A DNA stretch of 64,000 nt, from assembly GCF_015278315.1 (NCBI RefSeq), contig NZ_JADIJE010000009.1, positions 153,338 to 217,337 of the forward strand. The letters run 5' to 3'. Shown here one piece after another: positions 56,770 to 63,900 of the stretch (its first letter is position 1; the number at the start of each line of letters is the position of its first letter). The stretch comes from Microbacterium ureisolvens. Lineage in GTDB: Bacteria > Actinomycetota > Actinomycetes > Actinomycetales > Microbacteriaceae. Position numbers and translations under genes: made by a program. Under the pieces are notes generated by a model that did no database searches, was not told the DNA's origin, and saw only the letters and a list, made by a program, of their open reading frames with translations.

Positions 56770-56775
56770 CGCGAC

Positions 56776-58809
56776 ATGGCTGACTACAATCTCGGGACCG
56801 CCCAGGGCAAGGTGGTCATCGACACCGACGTCAAGGGAGTCAAGGACGCTGAGGAAGCGCTCGACGACCTTGAGAAGAAGGGCGATGACGCCGCCAAAGC
56901 GCCGCAGAAGATCAGCGCGGGCTGGGTCGCCGGAATGGCGATTGTCGGGACTGTAGTCAGCCAGGCCGCTATGGCCGTCAGCCAGGCAGTCGGGGACTGG
57001 ATAGCCGATGCCGTGGCCGCGTCGGATGCGAACGACAAGTTCCGCAAGTCGATGGAGTTCGCCGGTCTCGATACGTCGGCCATCGACACTGCCGCCGCGC
57101 GAGCGCAGGCCTACGCCGACAGCACGGTCTACAGCCTCGACACGATCCTGAACGCGGTCGCTTCGTTCACTGCGAACGGGGTGACGAACGCGAACGATCT
57201 GGTCGAGTCCATCGGTAACTTCAACGCCGTTGCCGGTGGCACCGAAGAGACCTTCCAGAGACTTCTCCTCGCATCGACCCAGACGGCGAGTGCAGGCAAG
57301 CTGACCGCCGAGAACTGGAACCAGCTTGCCGATGCCGTGCCTGGCGGCGCTGGCACGCTCATGAAGGCCCTCGAGGAGGCAGGCGCGTACACCGGCAACT
57401 TCCGCGAGGCGATGTCGGCAGGCGAGATCACCGCCGAAGAGTTCAACGCCGCCCTGCTGACGCTCGGCTCAAAGCCGGTCGCCGTCGAAGCCGCCCAGTC
57501 GGTGAGCACGATGGAGGGCGCTGTTGGCAACCTCAACGCCATCATCGTCGGCGGACTCGCGAAGGCCATCGACTTCATCAAGCCCGCACTGACCGGCCTC
57601 CTTGCCGCGCTCGGTGAGACGATCACCGCTGTCTTCGCTGGCATCGCGGAGGTCGTCAACTTCGTCCGCGACAACTTCGATTGGGTCGCCCCGCTTGCCG
57701 TCGCAATCGCGGCGGCAACCGCTGTCTGGGTCGCCTGGAACGCCGCCATCACCGCGTGGCAGACGATCACCAAGATCGGCACCGCAGTTCAAGCCGCCTT
57801 CAACGCTGTCATGGCGGCGAACCCGATCATGCTGATCGTGATGGCCATCGCCGCACTGGTGGCCGGCCTGGTCTACTTCTTCACTCAGACCGAGCTGGGC
57901 CGGGAGGTCTGGGCCAACTTCACTCGCTTCCTCGGTGAGGCCTGGGCGAACGTCTCTCAGTTCCTCACCGAGACCTTCACCAACGTCGCCAACTTCTTCA
58001 ACGAGACATGGGTGGCCATCGCTGGGTTCTTCGAGGACACGTGGAACAACATCCAGTCGTTTGTGACCTCCGTCGTCCTCGCGATCTACAGCTTCTTCGT
58101 CGGATTCGGCAACGACGTTCGATCCTGGTGGGAAGGCCTCTGGGACACGGTGTTCTCGATCTTCGAGTTCATCTGGAAGGCCATCGAGACCTACATCATG
58201 ACCATCGTCGGGGTCATCATCGGGATCTTCACCGGCGACTTCTCCAAGGTGCCCAACATCATCCAGGACATCTGGAACCGCGTGATGCAGTTCACCCAGG
58301 ACGTCTGGAACAACGTCCTTAACTGGCTCGGAAGCGTCCCCGGCTGGATCATGGACGTCTTCAACGGCGCGGGTGAATGGCTGTACAACATCGGCAAGGA
58401 CATTCTCAACGGCCTCTGGGAGGGCCTGCAGGACATCTGGAACGGACTCGTCGGCTGGATCGAAGACATCGGCAGCACCATTGCCGACACGTTCGCGAAC
58501 GTGATGGGCATTCACTCGCCCTCGCGCGTCATGGCCGCCCTCGGTGAGGACACCATGCGCGGCCTGCTCATCGGTATGGAGGGTATGGAACCCGCGCTCA
58601 ACAAGCAGATCAACGCTCTCGGTGCAGGACTCGCAGGCGGGCTGTCAGCAAGCATGCAGGCCGCTATCGAAGCCGTGCCCGTCGACAGCCAGCAGCCGAC
58701 TGACGGAGCGCGAACCTTCATCTACAACAGCAACGGCCCAGGCTTCGACGCCGAAGACGAGTTCTTCGCCGCTATCAAGCGAGCCAAAGTCGTCGTACCG
58801 GGATGGTGA
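56776..58809 (+). CDS. Phage tail tape-measure protein
   Basis: 677-aa protein that would set tail length and help DNA ejection. The N-terminus LGTAQGKVVIDTDVKGVKDA and the helical, Ala-rich segment through residue 250 are typical. Several hydrophobic and tryptophan-rich stretches follow (IMLIVMAIAALVAGLVYFF; repeated WNNxxxF/L units at ~400-540). The C-terminal MGIHSPSRVMAALGEDTMRG is a hallmark of tape-measure proteins. It is short, implying a short tail. ATG 56776 is 7 nt after the previous stop. Confidence 0.85.
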   Translation: MADYNLGTAQGKVVIDTDVKGVKDAEEALDDLEKKGDDAAKAPQKISAGWVAGMAIVGTVVSQAAMAVSQAVGDWIADAVAASDANDKFRKSMEFAGLDTSAIDTAAARAQAYADSTVYSLDTILNAVASFTANGVTNANDLVESIGNFNAVAGGTEETFQRLLLASTQTASAGKLTAENWNQLADAVPGGAGTLMKALEEAGAYTGNFREAMSAGEITAEEFNAALLTLGSKPVAVEAAQSVSTMEGAVGNLNAIIVGGLAKAIDFIKPALTGLLAALGETITAVFAGIAEVVNFVRDNFDWVAPLAVAIAAATAVWVAWNAAITAWQTITKIGTAVQAAFNAVMAANPIMLIVMAIAALVAGLVYFFTQTELGREVWANFTRFLGEAWANVSQFLTETFTNVANFFNETWVAIAGFFEDTWNNIQSFVTSVVLAIYSFFVGFGNDVRSWWEGLWDTVFSIFEFIWKAIETYIMTIVGVIIGIFTGDFSKVPNIIQDIWNRVMQFTQDVWNNVLNWLGSVPGWIMDVFNGAGEWLYNIGKDILNGLWEGLQDIWNGLVGWIEDIGSTIADTFANVMGIHSPSRVMAALGEDTMRGLLIGMEGMEPALNKQINALGAGLAGGLSASMQAAIEAVPVDSQQPTDGARTFIYNSNGPGFDAEDEFFAAIKRAKVVVPGW

Positions 58810-58814
58810 TCTGA

Positions 58815-59417
58815 ATGCCTAAGGGAGTCCTCGATCCGGCCACGCCTCGATGCACCGCGCACAAGCGCGGCTCGGGCGAGCGGTGCAAGCTGCCCGCGAT
58901 CAAGGGCGGCACAGTCTGCCGCCGCCACGGAGGTTCCGCGCCGCAGGTGATCAAGTCCGCCCGTGAGCGTTTCAACGATGCCGTCGACCCGGCGATCAAC
59001 CTCATGCACAAGCAACTGGAGCGAGCCGAGAAGGGCGAACTCACCGTTGCCGAGGAACAGAACCTCATGAAGATGATCTTCGACCGCACCGGATTCGTCC
59101 CCGGCAAGACGGTGAACATCGACGGTAAGGCCAAGTGGGAACTCATGCTCATCCCGGGCGAGGCAGGGATCATCCGTGAGGTTCCCGCCGAGCTCGCGGC
59201 TGGCGATGTGATCGACGCTGATGTCATCGAAGACGATGACGATCCGCTCGAACGTCATGAGCGCGAGGAAGCCGCGAAGCACCGTGCAGCCTACGAGGCC
59301 GACGCGCGCGACCGTGCACGCGCCGAGCTTCCGCAGATCAGCGAACGACGCGATGCGCAGCGCGTCGGCTCAGCGGAACCACCACAGCGCCAGTCAATGA
59401 GAAGCCCTTGGGGGTAG
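58815..59417 (+). CDS. Small-terminase-like protein with HGG motif
   Basis: 200-aa protein. The N-terminus RCTAHKRGSGERCKLPAIKG and CRRHGGSAPQVIKSARERF is a Cys/His motif seen in actinophage proteins often annotated as terminase small subunit or packaging factor. The middle is helical (MHKQLERAEKGELTVAEEQN), and the C-terminal part is charged. ATG 58815 is 5 nt after the tape-measure stop. A large terminase is not present in the visible part of the element. Confidence 0.55.
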   Translation: MPKGVLDPATPRCTAHKRGSGERCKLPAIKGGTVCRRHGGSAPQVIKSARERFNDAVDPAINLMHKQLERAEKGELTVAEEQNLMKMIFDRTGFVPGKTVNIDGKAKWELMLIPGEAGIIREVPAELAAGDVIDADVIEDDDDPLERHEREEAAKHRAAYEADARDRARAELPQISERRDAQRVGSAEPPQRQSMRSPWG

Positions 59418-59419
59418 TG

Positions 59420-59581
59420 ATGAAACGACTCGACGGAAGAGTGCCAGGAGCGCAGGAGAGTGAGTTCTCCGCTCCACCCGTGAAGAATCCCGACCCCGGC
59501 GACCCGATGGGACCGGCCTCGCAGAAGTGGGTCGATGTCGTCGCCGGTCGTCGGTCGAACGTCGAGCTGGGCTATGACTGA
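59420..59581 (+). CDS. Small hypothetical protein, 53 aa
   Basis: Starts MKRLDGRVPGAQESEFSAPP and ends RRSNVELGYD. Only 2 nt separate it from the upstream stop, and its end overlaps the next ATG in ATGACTGA. No function is recognised; it is supported mainly by this operon packing. Confidence 0.5.
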   Translation: MKRLDGRVPGAQESEFSAPPVKNPDPGDPMGPASQKWVDVVAGRRSNVELGYD

Positions 59582-59804
59582 CCCGAACGCGCCCGCCAAG
59601 GTCTGGCGGATACGTCTGCATCAGAACGGCGGATGGAACGGCGGACCCACGAAGTACCTCGCCATCCAGCCCGGATGCCCCTTCCACGCCCATGCCCAGC
59701 GTCACTGCAAGTGTCGAACGTTCATCGGCCGTGCGGCTGCACAGCGCTACATCGATGAACAGATCGCGACAGCGCGGGACGGATCGGCTGACGAGAGGCC
59801 CTAG
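59574..59804 (+). CDS. Small hypothetical protein, 76 aa
   Basis: MTDPNAPAKVWRIRLHQNGG, followed by CPFHAHAQRHCKCRTFIG, a Cys/His cluster that could bind a metal. The translation start overlaps the previous stop by 8 nt. Last gene of the plus-strand late-type group; a hairpin follows at 59874. Confidence 0.55.
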   Translation: MTDPNAPAKVWRIRLHQNGGWNGGPTKYLAIQPGCPFHAHAQRHCKCRTFIGRAAAQRYIDEQIATARDGSADERP

Positions 59805-59873
59805 ACGACCATCTGAGGCCCGAACCCCGCGAGGTCGAATCGAATATCGACCGCGCCTCGCCGGAGGCTCCTA

Positions 59874-59897
59874 GGCGAATTCCCGTACGGGTTCGCC
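59874..59897 (+). terminator. Hairpin after the late-type genes
   Basis: GGCGAA / TTCGCC outer arms around the palindrome CCCGTACGGG. It lies 70 nt after the last stop. Confidence 0.55.
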
Positions 59898-59918
59898 AAC
59901 AGCGACCTGAAGTGATAT

Positions 59919-59947
59919 CTGTTGATTTATCGACAACGCGATAGCGT
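59919..59947 (+). promoter_or_regulatory. Promoter of the replication-gene group with embedded TATCGAC
   Basis: CTGTTG, 17 nt, TAGCGT (59942-59947). A TATCGAC site (59928-59934) lies in the spacer and another at 59845-59851. Apart from these and the hairpin, the 59805-60036 stretch shows no gene. Confidence 0.45.
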
Positions 59948-60036
59948 CCATCTCCGATCAGCGTGAGCGAGTGGACGAGGTTCGGACCTCCGGCTAGTAC
60001 CTAGCGGACAGAGCCTCTGTTGAGACACACCGATAG

Positions 60037-60369
60037 GTGGTGTTTCCAGTGGCGCTCCCACATCGCCCCCAGCGGCTCCGCCGCTTCATCAGGTACTACG
60101 AGCTCACCTACGCCGAGGTCGCTGAGAAGCTGGGCACCAACGTGCCGAGGATCGCGAACCTCATCAAGGGTCACGTCTACCCGACTCCGGAAGAATGCGA
60201 CGCGCTCGAAGCGCTGTTCTTCCCGCTCCCGGCTCACAACTTCTTCGAAGAGTCGATGCTGGAGTACCGGTACAACTGGCCTCCGCTGCGAGGCGTCGCC
60301 CTCGTGAAGGCCGAACTCGAACGCGCCCAGGCCCAGCTCGACACCGACCGCCACGAAGCGGGTGAGTGA
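60037..60369 (+). CDS. HTH-type phage regulator (XRE-like)
   Basis: 110-aa protein. Residues ~10-60 form a helix-turn-helix (RRFIRYYELTYAEVAEKLGT, NVPRIANLIKGHVYPTPEE), like Cro/repressor-type regulators. The C-terminal half contains aromatic-rich FFEESMLEYRYNWPP and an acidic helix. GTG 60037 is one of several possible starts (60040 and 60049 are others). First gene of the group leading to primase and helicase, so it may control it, perhaps through the TATCGAC sites. Confidence 0.6.
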   Translation: MVFPVALPHRPQRLRRFIRYYELTYAEVAEKLGTNVPRIANLIKGHVYPTPEECDALEALFFPLPAHNFFEESMLEYRYNWPPLRGVALVKAELERAQAQLDTDRHEAGE

Positions 60370-60485
60370 TCGTGGCCCGCTCGACGACACCCGAGCAGGT
60401 GTCACCGGCCATCGTTGATCGCGTCGTGGCTTTCCTTGACGACATCGCCGCCTCGCAGGACGAGGAGGTCCGAGATGTCGCGTAG
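60366..60485 (+). CDS. Very small hypothetical protein, 39 aa
   Basis: GTG 60366 overlaps the previous stop (GTGA); the sequence includes SPAIVDRVVAFLDDIAASQD, an amphipathic helix. No function recognised. Confidence 0.4.
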   Translation: MIVARSTTPEQVSPAIVDRVVAFLDDIAASQDEEVRDVA

Positions 60486-60657
60486 ACATGGAGAAGGGGC
60501 CGCCCCGGCTACGGACAGCCCCCAACAGAACACTCAGCTCCAAGTCGATTTTACACCTGACCGGCGCTTTTGCGAACCCGAAGACGGCTGGGAGTTCGTT
60601 CTCGCTTCGACCCTCTGCCTCGGTCTGTCGAAGCTGAAGGCGGCGATGCCGGTATGA
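60475..60657 (+). CDS. Small hypothetical protein, 60 aa
   Basis: MSRRHGEGAAPATDSPQQNT, then FTPDRRFCEPEDGWEFVLAS. GAGGAGGTCC lies just upstream of ATG 60475. The stop overlaps the prim-pol ATG in ATGA. Codon use is more AT-rich in the middle (GATTTTACACC). No function recognised. Confidence 0.48.
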   Translation: MSRRHGEGAAPATDSPQQNTQLQVDFTPDRRFCEPEDGWEFVLASTLCLGLSKLKAAMPV

Positions 60658-61490
60658 CCGATCTTCGCGTGCTGCCGCTTCGCCCCGGGACGAACATCCC
60701 GGCCGTCAAGAACTGGCAGAACATCGCAACGAGCGATTCGACCCAGATCGCTGAATGGCGCCAGATGATCCCAGGATGCAACTGGGGCATCCGAACGGGC
60801 GAGGGTGTGGGTGTACTCGACCTCGACACGAAGAACGCCCCAGAGGGCGACCCAGGAGGGTTCGGCTCGCTGATCGACATCGAGGAACTGCTGGGCATCG
60901 ACCTCAGCAACCTCCCGCTGGTGACGACCGCCCATGGCATGCATCTGTACTTCCGCTATGACGGTCATCTCGCCTCGAAGGTCCCGTGGGTGCCGTTCCT
61001 TGATGTGAAGGCCGACGGAGGGCATCAGGTCGCCGGGCCGGGGACTATCCGAGAGGACCAGGAGGGCATCGAGAGGGTCTACACCCTCGTTCGCGGCAAC
61101 CTCCGAGCGATTCCCCGCGCGCCCGACGCCTTGCTGTCGGCGATTCGTGGGTGGCGCGTGGGGCGACCGGGCAATGGAGGCGGCTCGACCTCGCCCGGCG
61201 ACGACCTTCCCTCGACCGAGGAAGCCATCAAGCACGGCCTGCCGCTCCGGCGTCGCAACGACTTCATGCATCGGCTCGCGTGCCGGTGGTACTCGAAGCT
61301 CGGGCTCGACGCACACAGCGAGGTTTGGGCCCTCGCCCGCGCTGTATGGGACGTGACACCGGGGCACGACACGTTCCCGTGGTCGGAGGTCGAGACCGCC
61401 GTTGCGAGTGCCCTCAAGCATGTGACCGAAGACGAGTACAAGTACCGCCAGAAGCTCACCGCCTGGCTCTACGGAAGGGCCGCCGCATGA
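60654..61490 (+). CDS. Bifunctional primase/polymerase (prim-pol) domain protein
   Basis: 278-aa archaeo-eukaryotic-type primase. The N-terminal prim-pol domain shows CNWGIRTGEGVGVLDLDTK (catalytic Asp56 and Asp58), the LVTTAHGMHLYFRYDG strand-turn with catalytic His, and FLDVKADGGHQVAGPGTI. The C-terminal ~100 residues are helical. Its end overlaps the helicase gene by 4 nt (ATGA). This pair is the replication module of many small phages, satellites and plasmids. Confidence 0.85.
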   Translation: MTDLRVLPLRPGTNIPAVKNWQNIATSDSTQIAEWRQMIPGCNWGIRTGEGVGVLDLDTKNAPEGDPGGFGSLIDIEELLGIDLSNLPLVTTAHGMHLYFRYDGHLASKVPWVPFLDVKADGGHQVAGPGTIREDQEGIERVYTLVRGNLRAIPRAPDALLSAIRGWRVGRPGNGGGSTSPGDDLPSTEEAIKHGLPLRRRNDFMHRLACRWYSKLGLDAHSEVWALARAVWDVTPGHDTFPWSEVETAVASALKHVTEDEYKYRQKLTAWLYGRAAA

Positions 61491-62710
61491 GCGCCGAACA
61501 GATCCCGCCTCTGCCACCCGCCGAAATCTGGAAGCTCGCGCAGCGGATCGGGGACAGCAAGCCGGAGGCGACCAACAGACGGACACGAAGAAGGAAGGCA
61601 TCGGATATGAAGCCGAAGAAGACATGGTGGGCGTGGCGGAACTACGTCCCGATGGGCACAGTGACGATCATCGCCGGAACGGCCGGCGTGGGTAAGTCCA
61701 CGATCCTGACCCGCATGGCGGCGGACTGGTCGAACGGCACGATGGCAGGCGACCTCGAGGGCCAGAAGGTCACGGTTCTGATGGCCGCTGGTGAGGACGA
61801 CTTCGAGCGGCAGGTGACGCCGAAGCTGATCGCGGCAGGCGCGGACACCGACCTCATCGAAGAGTTCTACGTCGAGATGGACACCAACACGACCAAGGGC
61901 GTCGCGACGATGTTCCAGCTGGGCGATGACCTTGACGACCTCCGGGCCGACATCATCGACAGCGGGGCGAAGGTGGTCATCCTTGATCCGATCATCTCGT
62001 TCATGGAGGGAAGCCCCGACCGTCCCAAGGAGGTCCGGGCCGCCCTCGATCCTGTCGCGAAGCTCGCGCAGGAACTCAACGTCGCCATCGTGTGCGTGAT
62101 GCACTGGCGCAAGGGCCACGGCTCCATCGCTGAGAAGCTGTCAGGTGCCCACGCGTGGCGAGACATCTGCCGCTCGTACATCGCCGTGGCGAAGGACAAG
62201 CAGACCGGGTACACCGTCGCCCAGCAGGACAAGAACAACTACGGGCCGGACGGTGACTGCTGGGCGTACGCGATGACCCAGGCACCGGTCGAAGTGGAGA
62301 CCGGCGACGAGGACCAGTGGGGAAACCCGCTCACCGAAAGCCAGGAGTTCGGGGTGGCGATCTACCTCGGTCCGAGCGATGTGAGCGTGGACGACCTCCT
62401 GGCACGCGAGAAGCGAGCGAACGACGGGCGCAGCAACAGCGACCCTGTCCGCAAGCTCGTCAAGGAGTTCCTGCAGGCTGCAACGGAACCGCAGAGCTCC
62501 GAGGACATCCGTAAGTACGTCAACAACATCGACGGCGACGGCATCGGGCACAACCAGTCCGTCTCGAACATGACCAACAAGCTCTCCCGGATGGTCGAAC
62601 AGGGCGAGATCCAGCGTGTCGGTCGAGGACTGTACAGCGTGCCGATCCTCGCCTCGCCGTTCGGACCCAGCGGCACGGGTCACCGCCATGAATGGGAACC
62701 GGCCGACTGA
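61487..62710 (+). CDS. RepA-like replicative helicase (AAA_25 ATPase)
   Basis: 407-aa RecA-fold ATPase expected to act as the hexameric helicase of the element. Walker A GTAGVGKST is at residues 64-72, Walker B VVILDPI near 165, and SGAHAWRDICRSYIAVAKDK is typical of RepA/AAA_25 helicases. Residues ~320-390 form a winged-helix-like tail (EDIRKYVNNIDGDGIGHNQS). It is followed directly by the AT-rich inverted-repeat region, a likely site of action. Confidence 0.85.
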   Translation: MSAEQIPPLPPAEIWKLAQRIGDSKPEATNRRTRRRKASDMKPKKTWWAWRNYVPMGTVTIIAGTAGVGKSTILTRMAADWSNGTMAGDLEGQKVTVLMAAGEDDFERQVTPKLIAAGADTDLIEEFYVEMDTNTTKGVATMFQLGDDLDDLRADIIDSGAKVVILDPIISFMEGSPDRPKEVRAALDPVAKLAQELNVAIVCVMHWRKGHGSIAEKLSGAHAWRDICRSYIAVAKDKQTGYTVAQQDKNNYGPDGDCWAYAMTQAPVEVETGDEDQWGNPLTESQEFGVAIYLGPSDVSVDDLLAREKRANDGRSNSDPVRKLVKEFLQAATEPQSSEDIRKYVNNIDGDGIGHNQSVSNMTNKLSRMVEQGEIQRVGRGLYSVPILASPFGPSGTGHRHEWEPAD

Positions 62711-62712
62711 CC

Positions 62713-62820
62713 TATACACCCGTCCCTCGCGTATATCGAAATCGGGTGATCGGGTGTATAAGTCGCCCAGAAAGCGACTTATACACCCTATTTACCCCAG
62801 TTTGTATATACGCGCGAGGG
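62713..62820. other. Candidate replication origin: nested inverted repeats and 9-bp iterons
   Basis: AT-rich island in high-GC DNA. Inner perfect 15-bp inverted repeat GGGTGTATAAGTCGC (62752-62766) / GCGACTTATACACCC (62774-62788), 7-nt spacer. Outer imperfect arms CCCTCGCGTATAT (62724-62736) / ATATACGCGCGAGGG (62806-62820). The 9-mer TATACACCC occurs at 62713-62721 and 62780-62788, and inverted at 62752-62760. Placement right after the primase-helicase genes supports an origin; a regulatory region is the alternative. Confidence 0.55.
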
Positions 62821-62821
62821 A

Positions 62822-62836
62822 ACCCCTCGGAGGGGT
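62822..62836 (+). terminator. Short hairpin downstream of the repeat region
   Basis: ACCCCT-CGG-AGGGGT, 6-bp stem with a 3-nt loop. It may end the helicase transcript or belong to the leader of the next gene. Confidence 0.35.
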
Positions 62837-62885
62837 CTGAGACCTCGCGTACACTCCTCTTCGCCCATCCAGAAAGGAAATCACC

Positions 62886-63317
62886 TTGCCCGACCTCACC
62901 GCCCCTCGCTGCCCGAAGTGCAGCACCGCCTGGACGCACGGCACCAACCACGGAGACAACGGTCAGTGCGCCGGATGCGGAACCTGGCTCGTGGCCTTCC
63001 AGCCGAGCCGGATGGGACGCGCCCGCAAGGAAAGCGTGATCGTCCGTCCCTACAAGATGCGCAACGAGTACGGACGCACTCCGGGCCTGCGCTGGGGAGG
63101 CGGCGTCCTCTCGGTCGATGTGGAGTGCCCGTTCTGCGGGATCGTCCACTCGCACGGCTGGCCTGACGGCGAGGACGCTACAGGCCCTGAGCATCGGGTC
63201 GCCCACTGCAACGGATTCAGCGTGCCGCACTGGGGATTCGTCCCCGACAACATCAGCGGGTCCTACACGATCAACATCGTGGACGGCGTGCCGGTCGCGT
63301 CTCCGATCTCGCGCTGA
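62886..63317 (+). CDS. Zinc-ribbon-containing phage-element protein
   Basis: 143-aa protein starting at TTG 62886, with AAAGGAAA upstream. Two possible metal sites: CPKCSTAW ... CAGCGTW in the first 35 residues and CPFCGIVHSHGW near residue 80. No recognised enzymatic motif. The distribution of cysteines suggests nucleic-acid binding, but the function is unknown. Confidence 0.6.
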   Translation: MPDLTAPRCPKCSTAWTHGTNHGDNGQCAGCGTWLVAFQPSRMGRARKESVIVRPYKMRNEYGRTPGLRWGGGVLSVDVECPFCGIVHSHGWPDGEDATGPEHRVAHCNGFSVPHWGFVPDNISGSYTINIVDGVPVASPISR

Positions 63318-63432
63318 CGGATCGAGGAAGCATCCCAAGCCACCCATGAGAAAGCCGACCTTATGGACGAAGGAAAAGAGGTCATTGGGGTGGTGAAAAT
63401 CTCGCGCTCGCTCGGATAAGGATGTCGATCGC

Positions 63433-63464
63433 GAAGAGGCTCAGGCACAAGCCTGGGCCTCTTC
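63433..63464 (+). terminator. Terminator hairpin
   Basis: 14-position stem with one wobble pair (GAAGAGGCTCAGGC / GCCTGGGCCTCTTC), ACAA loop, followed by TCGTTGG. It lies 115 nt after the zinc-ribbon gene. No gene is supported in 63318-63504. Confidence 0.65.
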
Positions 63465-63504
63465 TCGTTGGCAAGAAAGCCCAGGTCATCGCGGCATTCG
63501 GTGG

Positions 63505-63542
63505 TTGCATTCGAAGATAAGTTCGATAAAATGGGTATCGAC
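63505..63542 (+). promoter_or_regulatory. Promoter with TATCGAC at the start site
   Basis: TTGCAT (63505-63510), 16-nt spacer, TAAAAT (63527-63532), the best -10 in the element. TATCGAC at 63536-63542 would cover the transcription start, a position suited to repression. Confidence 0.6.
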
Positions 63543-63586
63543 CCTAACCGAACGGTTTGGGTATCTAACACCACTCAGGAGACACC

Positions 63587-63838
63587 ATGACCACCTCAAC
63601 CGACACCGACCGCGTACTACTCGCGGTGGAGAGCAACCGCGGATACGCACCCGACCAGATCACGGACAGCATGACCCTCCGCGACTTGCTCAACGCCGTG
63701 GAGCAGGCCATCGAGGAGTACGGCGAGGACGCGATGGTCGTCACCCACGACGGTGGCAACCGCTACGGGGCCAACTACGGGGCCATCAGCATCTATGCGG
63801 ACACCTTCACTGCTGTCGAGACGGACGAGGACGAGTGA
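63587..63838 (+). CDS. Small acidic hypothetical phage-element protein, 83 aa
   Basis: MTTSTDTDRVLLAVESNRGY ... TLRDLLNAVEQAIEEYGEDA ... DTFTAVETDEDE. A single compact domain with an acidic end. AGGAGA precedes the ATG, and a strong promoter lies at 63505-63532. No function recognised. Confidence 0.6.
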   Translation: MTTSTDTDRVLLAVESNRGYAPDQITDSMTLRDLLNAVEQAIEEYGEDAMVVTHDGGNRYGANYGAISIYADTFTAVETDEDE

Positions 63839-63840
63839 CC

Positions 63841-63900
63841 GTGCCCAACCTCGATGCCTACTGGGCGCAGTACGACCGCACGGGACTGCTGCACGAGTAG
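63841..63900 (+). pseudogene. Short ORF cut off at the IS3-like end
   Basis: GTG 63841 reads MPNLDAYWAQYDRTGLLHE and stops at TAG 63898, exactly where the insertion-sequence end begins. It starts 2 nt after the previous stop. It is probably the first 19 codons of a longer gene interrupted by the insertion. Confidence 0.4.

Noticed and set aside
63322..63420. Two very short ORFs (16-18 codons) between the zinc-ribbon gene and the terminator
   Set aside because: No ribosome-binding site, no promoter and too short to support.
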